Assembly: GCF_947503795.1 (NCBI RefSeq) | Contig: NZ_CANNEZ010000001.1 | Coordinates: 487,001-551,000, forward strand | Origin: an uncultured Jannaschia sp. | Lineage (GTDB): Bacteria; Pseudomonadota; Alphaproteobacteria; Rhodobacterales; Rhodobacteraceae | Direction of reading: 5' to 3' | DNA length: 64,000 nt | In this document: positions 15,901 through 24,276 of the stretch, piece by piece | Numbering within the stretch: the stretch's first letter is position 1 | Layout: the number at the start of each line of letters is the position of its first letter | Program-made: the position numbers and the translations under genes | Notes under the pieces: generated by a model | Told to the model about the DNA's origin: nothing | Databases searched by the model: none | Seen by the model: only the letters and a program-made list of their open reading frames with translations

Positions 15901-16623
15901 ATCCTTCAGCGAAGCGACGAAGACCGGAAGCGGCGCCAGTCCCTGCCGCAACAGCGCCTTCACCATCCGATTGACCGGGTTCAGCCCCGCCCCCTGCAAC
16001 AATGCGCGGTAGAAGACGACCGGCACGACAGGCGCATCCGGTGGCCAGTCGGCGCGCAGATCGTCGAGGGTCGGGGCCGCGGCCCCCGGCCAATAGAGCC
16101 CTGCGCGCAGCAGCGGCGCCGCGGCCGCGGGGCGCGCCTCGTCGCGGATCATGGCGCGGGCATGGGCCAGGAAGGTCGCGGCATTGGCGGGGCCGCCCTC
16201 GACCAGCGCGGACCAGAGCGCGTCGTAATCCGCCGGTGCGACGGTCGAAAGGCCGCGCAGCTCGGCATCGGGCTTGTCGTCGCCCGGCAGCAGCGCCAGC
16301 GGCACGCCCGCCTCGTGGCAGCGCGCCGCGTATTGCTCGACCCCGTAGCCCCAGTAGCCCCGCCCCCCCAGCACGCGCGCCACGACCAGCTTCGAGCGGG
16401 TCGCGCAGGCGTCCAGATGGAGGTCCACCGACATCGGGTGGCGCAGATGCATCAGGCTCGCCAACCGCGTCTCGGGCGGGTCGTCCATGGACGCGCGGGC
16501 CTGCGACAGGGCCGCGAGTTCTGTATCGGCGGCCGAGATCACGACAAGCTCGGCCGGGCTCTGGCCCAGATCGACGGGCTCGCCGTCATCCACGGCGCCG
16601 GGCTGGGCGGCTAGCAGGTGCAT
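12949..16623 (-). CDS. cobN: Cobaltochelatase subunit CobN
   Basis: A 1224-residue large subunit of the ATP-dependent aerobic cobaltochelatase, which inserts cobalt into hydrogenobyrinic acid a,c-diamide. Length and motifs fit the CobN/BchH family: GGRGYWGYGVEQYAARC near residue 90, HMGKHGNLEWLPG (about 540-552), DLVPPHNYLAFYAWLR, and the C-terminal KNHHFDLVADAVLAD. The frame is open 32 codons further upstream, but the MHLLAAQPGAV start at 16623 matches the family N-terminus. The partner subunits of the chelatase (the CobS/CobT AAA pair) are not in this window. Upstream in the same direction lie cobW and the HupE-like gene, but psuG on the other strand separates them from cobN. DM13 follows 34 bases downstream. 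Confidence 0.97.
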   Translation of the reverse strand: MHLLAAQPGAVDDGEPVDLGQSPAELVVISAADTELAALSQARASMDDPPETRLASLMHLRHPMSVDLHLDACATRSKLVVARVLGGRGYWGYGVEQYAARCHEAGVPLALLPGDDKPDAELRGLSTVAPADYDALWSALVEGGPANAATFLAHARAMIRDEARPAAAAPLLRAGLYWPGAAAPTLDDLRADWPPDAPVVPVVFYRALLQGAGLNPVNRMVKALLRQGLAPLPVFVASLKDPVSAATLDAVMTEAPPSAILNLTSFAVGDATANPLTAYSANAAPVFQAVLSSGTEEAWREGTSGLSARDIAMNVALPELDGRVLTRAIGFKGEAFYDEATECPIATWKAEGGRIAFVAELVANWCRLRRTAPADRRTALILANYPNRDGRLANGVGLDTPAATVHVLRLLAAAGDGVTGIAANSADLMARLLAGPTNWLTDRAEKTGGERLSLDDYRTVYEALPLAARQQVEARWGPPEDDPFVEDGAFALSIHRFGNAIVGLQPARGYNVDPTDSYHSPDLVPPHNYLAFYAWLRRWGTDAIVHMGKHGNLEWLPGRALALAEDDWPEIALGPLPHLYPFIVNDPGEGTQAKRRAQAVIIDHLTPPLTRAETYGPLRDLEALVDEYYEAANVDPRRIDHLRGEILSLARVTGLDVDAGMDGSDDLAKLDAYLCELKEAQIRDGLHVFGQSPEGRLRDDLLQALLRLPRGDGTGAEASLPRAIAVDLALGFDPLDCEMAAPWDGPRPAALAGEATWRSAGDTVERIEALSAALLAGEARAPGPATTAVLAAAETLRATLDACGPAEGEGLLTGLSGQFVAPAPSGAPTRGRPDVLPTGRNFYSVDSRAVPTPTAWKLGWKSASLLVERHLQDHGDWPRTMLLTAWGTANMRTGGDDIAQALALMGVKPRWAAANRRVTGYEIIPHTALGRPRVDVTLRVSGFFRDAFPQQMALVDAAARAVQALDEPEDANPAAARARAGEGLARVYGSKPGAYGAGLQALIDERIWTEAADLGAAYLEWGGYAYGQGEGSADHDGLRARLGQVEAVVQNQDNREHDLLDSDDYYQFEGGAAAAIKAIRGAAPTIYHNDHSRPERPVIRTLDEEIGRVVRSRVVNPKWIEGVKRHGYKGAFEIAATVDYLFAFAATTGAVKNHHFDLVADAVLADDATRDFIAEANAAALADIADRLAEAIARGLWTPRSNSVRGLVERFGRGGDYPSAGHRG

Positions 16624-16733
16624 GGGGGCCTCGCGGTCGGTCGGACCGGGTGTGCCGGGGGGCGGGGACGTGCGCAAGGGGCGTGACGCCGGGGATGCGA
16701 CGCGGCATAGGGTCGGCAAACAGGAGACGCCCG

Positions 16734-17624
16734 ATGCTGAAGCCGCAAATGTCCGACGAGGTGGCCACGGCCCTGGCCCAGGGCCGCCCGGTGGTGGCGC
16801 TCGAAAGCACGATCATCAGCCACGGTATGCCATGGCCGCGCAACGCCGAGGTGGCGCTCGCCGTCGAGGACGTGGTCCGGTCCGAGGGTGCTGTTCCGGC
16901 GACCGTCGCGGTGGTGGACGGCGTGCCCTGCGCCGGGCTCACGCCGGTGCAGGTGGAGCGGCTGGGCCGTGACACCACCGTCGTCAAGGCCGCGTCGCGC
17001 GACCTCGGCTCCTGCATCGCGGGCGGGCTGACGGCGGGCACGACGGTCTCGGCCACGATGCGGATCGCCGCGCTGGCGGGGATCGGGGTCTTCGCCACCG
17101 GCGGCATCGGCGGCGTGCATCGCGGCGACGGCATGGATGTCAGCGCCGACCTGACCGAGCTGTCGCTCACGGATGTCCTCGTGGTCTGTGCGGGCGTGAA
17201 ATCGATCCTCGACATCCCGCGCACCATCGAGATGCTCGAGACCCTCCGCGTGCCCGTCGCGGTGTTCGGCGCCGACGCATTCCCCGCCTTCTACACCCGC
17301 GATTCGGGCATCGTCGCGGGCGAGCGCTGCGACGACCCGGCGCGGATCGCGGCGATCCGGGCGGCGAACGCGTCGGTCGGGCTGGGGACCGGGATGCTTG
17401 TCGCGAACCCGATCCCCGAGGCCGACGCCCTCCCAGCGGCCGAGATCGGCGCGACCATCGACGCCGCACTGGCCGAGGCCGCGGCGCAGGGGATCACCGG
17501 CAAGGAGGTGACGCCCTTCCTGCTGGGGCGCCTGAACGCGGTCACCGAGGGTCGCGCGCTGGCCGCGAATATCGCGCTGGTGAAGAACAACGCGCGACTG
17601 GCGGCGCGGATCGCGGTCGCCTGA
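16734..17624 (+). CDS. psuG: Pseudouridine-5'-phosphate glycosidase
   Basis: A 296-residue PsuG, which splits pseudouridine 5'-phosphate to uracil and ribose 5-phosphate. Diagnostic stretches are VALESTIISHGMPWPRN (about residues 20-36), VKAASRDLGSCIAGG with the catalytic-site lysine and serine region, FATGGIGGVHRG, and CAGVKSILDIPRT. AGGAGA lies about seven bases before ATG 16734. No pseudouridine kinase (psuK) gene adjoins it, so pseudouridine would have to be phosphorylated elsewhere. It is inserted, on the opposite strand, between cobW and cobN, and is closed by a strong double hairpin. Confidence 0.95.
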   Translation: MLKPQMSDEVATALAQGRPVVALESTIISHGMPWPRNAEVALAVEDVVRSEGAVPATVAVVDGVPCAGLTPVQVERLGRDTTVVKAASRDLGSCIAGGLTAGTTVSATMRIAALAGIGVFATGGIGGVHRGDGMDVSADLTELSLTDVLVVCAGVKSILDIPRTIEMLETLRVPVAVFGADAFPAFYTRDSGIVAGERCDDPARIAAIRAANASVGLGTGMLVANPIPEADALPAAEIGATIDAALAEAAAQGITGKEVTPFLLGRLNAVTEGRALAANIALVKNNARLAARIAVA

Positions 17625-17672
17625 CCCGACGTCTTCGCTGAAGACGTCGGGAAGAACCCGTCCGAGACGGGT
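17625..17672. terminator. Double hairpin between convergent psuG and cobW
   Basis: Right at the psuG stop there is a perfect 12-base-pair stem (CCCGACGTCTTC pairing with GAAGACGTCGGG) with the loop GCT. Four bases on comes a second perfect 7-base-pair stem (ACCCGTC, loop CGA, GACGGGT), followed by GTTTG. The tandem, symmetrical hairpins sit between two convergent stops and should terminate transcription from both sides. Confidence 0.8.
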
Positions 17673-17686
17673 GTTTGCCCGCGCCG

Positions 17687-18757
17687 TCAGGCCGGAGCGG
17701 GCATCTTCGTCAGTGCGGATGTGATCGCCGTGCGGTCGAGTCCGGCCTGACCGATGACGACCATGCGCGACCCGCGCGCATCGCCCCCGAGCGGGCGGTC
17801 GAAGTAGTGATCGACGCGCGGCCCGACCGCCTGCACCGTCAGCCGCATCGGCTTGCCCGCGACGCTCGCGAAGCCCTTGAGCCGCAGGATGCCGTGGTCG
17901 CGAATGACCGCCGCCAGATGCCCGGCATAAAGCGCGGGATCGTCGATTTCGGGCCCCTCGACGACGAAGCTCTCGAAGGCGTCATGGCCATGCTCGTGGT
18001 GGTGATCGTCATGGTGATCGTCATCGTCATCGTGGTGATGATGGTGGTGATGCACTTCGTGGCGGGCCGAGATGTCGTCTTCGGCCCCCTGACCCCGGCC
18101 CAGCAGGACTTCGACCGGAAGCGCGCCCATCACGGCGGGCACGACCTGCACACCCGCGCGGGCCTCGCCGCTCAGACGGGCGACGAGCGCGTCGGCGTCA
18201 TCCATCAGGTCGGTCTTGTTGACCACGATCATATCGGCGCAGGCGACCTGGTCGGCATAAAGCTCTGACAGCGGCGTCTCGTGGTCCAGCCCGTCATCGG
18301 CGGCGCGCTGGCGGTCGACGGCGGCCACGTCGGCGGCGAAGGTGCCCGCGGCCACGGCGGGGCCGTCGAGCACCGTGACGACGCCGTCCACGGTCACGCG
18401 CGTCTTGAGATCGGGCCAGGCGAAGGCGCGCACCAGCGGTTGGGGCAGGGCGAGGCCGGAGGTCTCGATCACGATGTGATCGGGCGGCACGTCGCGGGCG
18501 AGAAGCGCCTGCATCGTCGGCACGAAATCATCGGCCACCGTGCAGCAGATGCAGCCGTTCGACAGCTCGACCACGTCGTCATCCGAGCAGCTCTCGATGC
18601 CGCAGCCCTTGAGGATGCCGCCATCGACGCCGAGATCGCCGAACTCGTTGATGATGAGCGCGATGCGGCGCCCCCCCGCGTTCTGCAGCAGATGGCGGAT
18701 CAGGGTGGTCTTTCCGGCGCCGAGAAAGCCGGTGACGATGGTGGCGGGGATCTTCAT
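17687..18757 (-). CDS. cobW: CobW-type G3E GTPase / metallochaperone
   Basis: A 356-residue COG0523 protein. Walker A TGFLGAGKTTL is at residues 9-19, the metal-site motif NGCICCTV (CxCC) at about 67-74, the ETSGLA switch region at about 97-102, and NKTDLMDD as guanine-specificity motif. Residues about 235-258 form a striking His/Asp run (seven His, five Asp, then more His), a likely metal reservoir. The C-terminal CobW domain follows. In cobalamin clusters CobW is thought to hand Co(II) to the CobN chelatase. The HupE-like permease gene lies 114 bases upstream, the gap holding an 8-base-pair GC stem (18834-18862). Both are probably under the cobalamin riboswitch. Confidence 0.95.
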   Translation of the reverse strand: MKIPATIVTGFLGAGKTTLIRHLLQNAGGRRIALIINEFGDLGVDGGILKGCGIESCSDDDVVELSNGCICCTVADDFVPTMQALLARDVPPDHIVIETSGLALPQPLVRAFAWPDLKTRVTVDGVVTVLDGPAVAAGTFAADVAAVDRQRAADDGLDHETPLSELYADQVACADMIVVNKTDLMDDADALVARLSGEARAGVQVVPAVMGALPVEVLLGRGQGAEDDISARHEVHHHHHHHDDDDDHHDDHHHEHGHDAFESFVVEGPEIDDPALYAGHLAAVIRDHGILRLKGFASVAGKPMRLTVQAVGPRVDHYFDRPLGGDARGSRMVVIGQAGLDRTAITSALTKMPAPA

Positions 18758-18871
18758 CGAAGGCTCCGTCGGATCGGGTCGCGCGCCCGGCGGGGTCGGC
18801 GCGATGCGGGGGTTGGGTCAGGAACAGGACAACGCCGCGCGCGCTGGGACAGACCGCGCGGCGCGTCCGCG

Positions 18872-19519
18872 TCAGCCGGCGATGGCCGCCACGAGCGGGC
18901 CTTCGACCACCTCGAGCGCGAGGAACAGGCCGACGCCGAACACCGCTGCCCCGGCGAGGCGCGCGTTGATGGCCATGGCCTCCGAGGCGCCCAGCAGGCG
19001 GCGTGCGGCCCAGCCGGCGGCCAGCGCGATGGCGTATTGCACGGCGGCGAGACCGATGAGGTAACCGACCATCACGGCGGCGCCGACGCCGCCCTCCTGG
19101 CCGAGGATCGAGCCTGCGAAGCCCGCCCCGTGGAAGAGGCCGAAGCCCGCGAAGAGGGTGAGCGCCGTCCCGACCCCGAGGGTCTGGCCCGCGAGGACCA
19201 CGCCGCCGAGCACCAGGATCGAGGCGACGATGGCGATCTCGGCCAGCGGCAGCGCGAGGCCCGCCGAGACGGCGAGCGTCCCCAGCAGCATAGCGGCCAC
19301 GTAGGCGAGCGGCGTCAGCAGGCGCGCGGGCGCGAAGGTGGCGGCGATGCCCATGGCGATCACGAAGGCCAGATGGTCGAAGCCGAGCACCGGGTGGCCG
19401 ACGCCGGACAGAAGGCCGTCGGCGAAACTGGTCATCGGCAGGCCGCCCAGCGGGTGGTGCGCGAAGGCGGGCGTCGCGGCGAGTGCGGCGGCGGCAGCGC
19501 CGAGGAAGATGCGGTTCAT
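18872..19519 (-). CDS. HupE/UreJ-family (cobalt/nickel) permease
   Basis: A 215-residue membrane protein. It has a cleavable signal (MNRIFLGAAAAALAATPAFA) and then His-rich periplasmic start HHPLGG, as in HupE proteins. Around six transmembrane helices follow, with GHPVLGFDHLAFVIAMG and LFAGFGLFHGAGFA carrying the conserved histidines and aspartate for metal passage. GGAGG lies about nine bases before the ATG. The frame continues upstream into the riboswitch, but the signal peptide fixes the start at 19519. HupE/UreJ proteins move Ni or Co; the cobalamin riboswitch in front and cobW behind argue for cobalt here. Probably cotranscribed with cobW. Confidence 0.85.
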   Translation of the reverse strand: MNRIFLGAAAAALAATPAFAHHPLGGLPMTSFADGLLSGVGHPVLGFDHLAFVIAMGIAATFAPARLLTPLAYVAAMLLGTLAVSAGLALPLAEIAIVASILVLGGVVLAGQTLGVGTALTLFAGFGLFHGAGFAGSILGQEGGVGAAVMVGYLIGLAAVQYAIALAAGWAARRLLGASEAMAINARLAGAAVFGVGLFLALEVVEGPLVAAIAG

Positions 19520-19629
19520 GTCAGGTCCCCTCCGGATCCTATCAGCGGGGTCGGACGAGGGGCGTCTCTCAGGCTCCCCCGACACGGCACACCCCGTCCG
19601 TTTGCGGTCTCCGCCCCGAACGGGACGGC

Positions 19630-19818
19630 GCAGGGCTGGTCTCCTGGCTCGCGGATCGTGGGGTGCGGGCCGCCTTCCCGGATCGCTCCAGTGGCATCTG
19701 GCCTCACCCTCACCGCTCACAGTCGCGGGGGCGGCTGCGGCCTCGGGTCCCCGGCGTGGGTCGCCCGCTTCCGCATTCCCATTTCATCCCCACCGGCTTG
19801 GCCGGACAGGGGAACCTT
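19630..19818 (-). promoter_or_regulatory. Cobalamin (B12) riboswitch
   Basis: On the minus strand, reading toward the HupE-like gene, the conserved blocks appear in order. They are GGTTCCC near 19815, an AAATGGGAAT element near 19780, CGCGACTGTGAGCGG (19713-19727), the B12 box GCCACTGG (19688-19695), CGGGAAGG, and the closing GAGCCAGGAGACC (19638-19650). About 110 bases remain to the start codon, enough for an expression platform over the GGAGG site. It should lower expression of the HupE-like gene, and likely cobW, when adenosylcobalamin is plentiful. Confidence 0.95.
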
Positions 19819-19998
19819 GCCCGACCGTGATGCGCCCCATCCGCCGCAGCCGTCAAGCGCGATTGCGACCGCTCCGGCCGCGCATCCGTCACCCACCCAT
19901 CGCCGCCTGCCGCAAAATCTTGTGGATAACGGCGCGGGACGGGGCAGATGTGGCCCCGACCGGTTGACACCGGCGGCAGGTCGGCGACCATCGCGTCC

Positions 19999-22900
19999 AT
20001 GCAGTTCTCCCGCCTGCGCCTGAACGGCTTCAAGAGCTTCGTGGACCCGACCGATCTGGTGATCGCGGACGGGCTGACCGGCGTCGTGGGCCCAAATGGC
20101 TGCGGCAAGTCCAACCTGCTGGAAGCGCTGCGCTGGGTGATGGGCGAGAACCGCCCGACGGCCATGCGCGGCGGCGGCATGGAGGACGTGATCTTCGCGG
20201 GCGCGGCCTCGCGGCCGGCGCGCAACTTCGCCGAAGTCACGCTGGCGCTCGACAATTCCGACCACACCGCGCCCGCTGCCTTCAACGAGGCGGACGCGCT
20301 GGACGTCGTGCGGCGGATCACGCGCGATGCGGGGTCGGCCTACAAGCTCAACGGCGCGGATGTCCGGGCGCGTGACGTGCAGATGCTGTTCGCCGATGCG
20401 TCCACCGGCGCCCATTCCCCGGCACTCGTGCGGCAGGGCCAGATCAGCGAGCTGATCAACGCCAAGCCCCAGCGCCGCCGCCGCATCCTCGAAGAGGCGG
20501 CAGGGATTTCGGGCCTCTACCAGCGGCGCCACGAGGCCGAGCTGAAGCTGAACGCGACCGAGGCCAACCTCGCGCGGGTCGACGACGTGATTGAGCAACT
20601 GGCCGCGCAGCTCGCCTCGCTGGCTCGGCAGGCCCGGCAGGCCGCGCGCTACCGCGAGATCGGGACGGCGTTGCGCCATGCCGAGGGCCTCCTGCTCTAT
20701 CGCCGCTGGCGCGAGGCGGACCGCGCGCGCCAAAGCGCGGATGCGACGCTGCGCGATCGCCAGACGGGTGCTGCCGGGGCCGACCGCGCCGCCCGCGAGG
20801 CCGAGGCGGCCCGCACCGGCGCCGAGGAGGCGATGCCGCCGCTTCGCGATGAGGCGGCGGTGGCGGGCGCGGTGCTGCAACGGCTCGCCGTGCAGCGCGA
20901 CACCTTGACCGAGCGCGACGGGCAGGCCCGTGCCGCCATCGCTGCGCTCGAGGCGCGGATCGCGCAGCTAGTCACCGATGCCGACCGCGAGGGCGTGCTC
21001 AACACCGATGCGGGCGAGACGATCGCACGCCTCGAATGGGAGCAGGGCCAACTGGCCGAGGCGACCGAAGGACAGGACGACGCGCTGGAGGCCGCGCAGG
21101 AGGCGGCACGCGACGCGGCCGCGGTGCTGACCGAGCGGGAGGGCGAGCTCTCGACGCTGACCGAAGACCTCGCGCGGCTGTCGGCGCGCCACCAGTCGGT
21201 CGCGCGGATGACCGACGATGCGACCCGCCGCATCGCCCGCATCGAGGCCGATGCCGCGCAGGCCGCCGATCAGGCCAAGGCCGCGCGGGGCACGCTGGCC
21301 GGGGCCGACGACGCGGTGGCAGAGGCCGCCGCCGATCAGGGCCGCGCCCAGGACGCCGCCGCCGCCGCCGAGGACGCGCTCGCCGCCGCCGAGGCCGCGC
21401 GCGAGGATGCACAGACCGCCGAGAGCCGGGCGCGGACCGAACGCGCCGAGGCCGAAGGCGTCGTCAACACGCTGGGGGCCGAGGCCAGCGCGCTCTCGAA
21501 GCTCCTGACCCGCGACACGGGCGACGGCGAGCCGCTCTTGGACCGCGTGACCGTCGCGCCCGGCTACGAGGCCGCGCTGGGGGCAGCCTGCGGCGACGAC
21601 CTGCGCGCCGCCGAACTCGGGCCGGGCGACGGCGAGGAGGCGGGCTGGGCCGCGTTGCCTCCCTATGACCGCCCCGCAGACCTGCCCGATGGGATCGCGG
21701 CGCTGGCCCCGCATGTCGACGCGCCCGGTGTCCTGTCCCGACGGCTGGGCCAGATCGGGCTCGTGGACCCGGACGAGGCCGCGCAGATGCAGCCGCGCCT
21801 CGCGCCGGGCCAGGTGCTGGTCTCGACCGATGGCGATCTCTGGCGTTGGGACGGCTTCCGCGCCTCCTCCGAGGCGGCCCCTTCGGCGGCGGCGCTGCGT
21901 CTGCAACAGGTGAACCGTCTGACCTCGCTCCGGCAGGATCTCGAAGAAGCGGAGGCCCGCGCCGATGGCACCCGCGCCGCGCACGAGGCGCTGACGACCA
22001 CGCTGACACGCCGCAAGGCGACCGAGGCCGAGGCCCGAGACGCGCGCCGCGACGCGGATCGCGCCCTGACCGAGGCCGGGCGCGCGCAGGCCCAGGCCGA
22101 GGGCGCGAAGGGCATGGCGGCGTCGCGGCTGGAGACGGCGCAGATGGCCGTGGCGCGATTCGAGGCCGAGATGTCCGAGGCCATCGCCGCCCGCCGCGAG
22201 GCAGAGCTTGCCGCGCGCGACCTCTCGCCGCTCGACGACGCGCGCGCGGCCCTCGAGACGATCCGCACCAGCGTCGAGGCGGCGCGGATCGCGATGATGT
22301 CGGCGCGGGCGCGGGCCGACGAGCTCAAGCGCGAGGCCGATGCCCGGACGCGGCGCACGCAGGAGGTCATCAAGGAACTGTCGGGCTGGCGCCTGCGCCT
22401 GACCTCGGCGGATGCACGTCTCGCTGACCTGACCGAGCGCCGCGAGACCGCCGAGGGCGAGCTTGAGACCGCGCGCGCCGTGCCTGCGCGGCTGGAGGCG
22501 CAACGCGACGAGCTGAGCGCCGAGATCGACCGGGCCGAGGCACGCCGCAAGGCGGCCGACGATGCGCTGGCGCTGGGCGAGACGGCGCTGCGGGACGCGA
22601 CGACGGCTGCACGGGACGCCGAGCGCATGGCAGGCGAGGCGCGGGAGGCGCGGGCGCGGGCAGAGGCGCGGCTGGAAGCCGCCGACGAGGCGCTGAGCAT
22701 GGCAGAGGCGCGCATCGCCGAGGAACAGGACTGCACGCCCGCCGCCCTTCTGGAGCGTCTCGACGTCGATCCCGAGACCCTGCCGCCCGTCGATGCGATC
22801 GAGACGGACGTGAACCGCCTGAAGCGGCAGCGCGACGCGTTGGGCGCGGTCAACCTGCGCGCCGAGGAGGACGCCCGCGAGGTGCAGGAGGAGCATGACG

Positions 22901-23460
22901 CGCTTGCCGCCGAGAAGGTTGATCTCGACCAGGCCGTGTCCGAGCTGCGCGCCGGGATCGCGGCGCTCAACAAGGAGGGGCGGCAACGGCTTCTCGATGC
23001 GTTCGAGACGGTGAACACCAATTTCGGAACGCTGTTCCGGCATCTCTTCCAGGGCGGCGAGGCCCAGCTGGAGCTGGTCGAGAGCGACGACCCGCTGGAG
23101 GCCGGGCTCGAGATCATGTGCCAGCCGCCGGGCAAGAAGCTCTCGACCCTGTCGCTTCTCTCGGGTGGCGAGCAGACGCTGACGGCGCTTGCGCTGATCT
23201 TCGCGGTGTTCCTCGCCAACCCGGCGCCGATCTGCGTGCTCGACGAGGTGGACGCCCCGCTCGACGACGCGAACGTGACGCGGTTCTGCGACATGCTCGA
23301 CGAGATGACCCGCCGGACGGACACGCGGTTCCTGATCATCACGCATCACGCGGTCACGATGGCGCGGATGGACCGGCTGTTCGGCGTGACCATGGTCGAG
23401 CAGGGGGTGAGCCAGCTCGTCTCGGTCGATCTGAAAAAGGCCGAGGCACTGGTCGCGTGA
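19999..23460 (+). CDS. smc: Chromosome segregation protein SMC
   Basis: An 1153-residue SMC ATPase, the core of the bacterial condensin that compacts and resolves sister chromosomes. Walker A GPNGCGKSN is at residues 31-39. Two long alanine/glutamate/arginine-rich coiled coils (about 170-500 and 640-920) flank a hinge. The C-terminal head has the LSGGEQTLTALAL signature near 1050 and the Walker B CVLDEVDAPLDDANV near 1078. The start MQFSRLRLNGFKSF is the standard SMC N-terminus, so ATG 19999 is chosen over longer upstream options. scpA and scpB are not adjacent. The next gene follows 34 bases downstream. Confidence 0.97.
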   Translation: MQFSRLRLNGFKSFVDPTDLVIADGLTGVVGPNGCGKSNLLEALRWVMGENRPTAMRGGGMEDVIFAGAASRPARNFAEVTLALDNSDHTAPAAFNEADALDVVRRITRDAGSAYKLNGADVRARDVQMLFADASTGAHSPALVRQGQISELINAKPQRRRRILEEAAGISGLYQRRHEAELKLNATEANLARVDDVIEQLAAQLASLARQARQAARYREIGTALRHAEGLLLYRRWREADRARQSADATLRDRQTGAAGADRAAREAEAARTGAEEAMPPLRDEAAVAGAVLQRLAVQRDTLTERDGQARAAIAALEARIAQLVTDADREGVLNTDAGETIARLEWEQGQLAEATEGQDDALEAAQEAARDAAAVLTEREGELSTLTEDLARLSARHQSVARMTDDATRRIARIEADAAQAADQAKAARGTLAGADDAVAEAAADQGRAQDAAAAAEDALAAAEAAREDAQTAESRARTERAEAEGVVNTLGAEASALSKLLTRDTGDGEPLLDRVTVAPGYEAALGAACGDDLRAAELGPGDGEEAGWAALPPYDRPADLPDGIAALAPHVDAPGVLSRRLGQIGLVDPDEAAQMQPRLAPGQVLVSTDGDLWRWDGFRASSEAAPSAAALRLQQVNRLTSLRQDLEEAEARADGTRAAHEALTTTLTRRKATEAEARDARRDADRALTEAGRAQAQAEGAKGMAASRLETAQMAVARFEAEMSEAIAARREAELAARDLSPLDDARAALETIRTSVEAARIAMMSARARADELKREADARTRRTQEVIKELSGWRLRLTSADARLADLTERRETAEGELETARAVPARLEAQRDELSAEIDRAEARRKAADDALALGETALRDATTAARDAERMAGEAREARARAEARLEAADEALSMAEARIAEEQDCTPAALLERLDVDPETLPPVDAIETDVNRLKRQRDALGAVNLRAEEDAREVQEEHDALAAEKVDLDQAVSELRAGIAALNKEGRQRLLDAFETVNTNFGTLFRHLFQGGEAQLELVESDDPLEAGLEIMCQPPGKKLSTLSLLSGGEQTLTALALIFAVFLANPAPICVLDEVDAPLDDANVTRFCDMLDEMTRRTDTRFLIITHHAVTMARMDRLFGVTMVEQGVSQLVSVDLKKAEALVA

Positions 23461-23494
23461 CGGAACGAAGGGGCGTAGCCCCGCGTCTCCTTCC

Positions 23495-24271
23495 ATGACG
23501 CTCAGCATAGACGCCCGCCTCGCCTACAATCTCAGCCAGCCGACCGACCTGCTCCTGCAGGTCGAATTGGCCCGGATCGCTGGACAGACGATCCGCGAAG
23601 ATTCGCTCTCGACGACGCCGGTCGAGGGGTTCGTCCGCGTCCCGGCCGAGGCCGCGCTGGGCACGCGGGCCTGGATGCAGGCCGACGGCCAGTTCCAGAT
23701 GACCTACCTCGCCACGGTCGAGGTCACACGACCCGACCCCGTCTTCGACCAGCTTCAGGCGCCCCCGCCCCGCGCGCTCACGGGCGAGGCGACATCCTTC
23801 CTGATGCCGTCCCGCTATTGCCCCAGCGATGAGTTCGAGGCCTTCGTCGCCGACGAATTCGGCGGGCTGACGGGCGGGCCGCTGGTCGCCGCCCTGGCCG
23901 ATTGGGTCCACGAGACCTTTACCTACACCCCGGGGGCCAGCACCTCGGCGACGACCGCGCGCGAAAGCTTCGTGCAGCGGCGCGGGGTCTGCCGCGACTA
24001 CGCCCATGTCCTCGTGGCGCTGGCGCGGGCGGGCGGCATTCCGGCCCGCGTGGCGAGCGCCTACGCGCCCGATGTCGACCCGCCGGATTTCCACATGGTC
24101 GCCGAGGTCTGGCTCGAGGACGCGTGGCATCTCGTTGATGCGACGGGCATGTCGAAGGCGTCCGAGCTGGCGCTGATCGGCGTCGGTCGGGACGCGGCGG
24201 ATGTGTCGTTCCTCACGAGCTACGGTCTGGCCGAACTGGTGAACCAGAGCGTCAAGGTCACGCGGGCCTGA
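23495..24271 (+). CDS. Transglutaminase-like (cysteine protease fold) protein
   Basis: A 258-residue protein with an N-terminal beta-domain typical of bacterial transglutaminase-like proteins and a catalytic core from about residue 130. The expected triad is visible: Cys in RRGVCRDYAHV (about 169), His in PDFHMVAEVWL (about 203) and Asp in WHLVDATGMS (about 219). No signal peptide or membrane segment is seen, so it is cytoplasmic. Substrate unknown; such proteins are often peptidases or peptide-crosslinkers rather than true transglutaminases. The gap to smc contains a 5-base-pair GGGGC/GCCCC stem and no strong ribosome-binding site. It is convergent with cobD. Confidence 0.85.
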   Translation: MTLSIDARLAYNLSQPTDLLLQVELARIAGQTIREDSLSTTPVEGFVRVPAEAALGTRAWMQADGQFQMTYLATVEVTRPDPVFDQLQAPPPRALTGEATSFLMPSRYCPSDEFEAFVADEFGGLTGGPLVAALADWVHETFTYTPGASTSATTARESFVQRRGVCRDYAHVLVALARAGGIPARVASAYAPDVDPPDFHMVAEVWLEDAWHLVDATGMSKASELALIGVGRDAADVSFLTSYGLAELVNQSVKVTRA

Positions 24272-24276
24272 ACGGG

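Noticed and set aside
17960-18070. Plus-strand frame with a valine/isoleucine/methionine repeat, looking like a transmembrane protein
   Set aside because: It is the antisense of the His/Asp run of cobW, whose identity is secure.
19964-19992. TTGACA as a -35 element for smc
   Set aside because: No acceptable -10 box follows at 16-18 bases.
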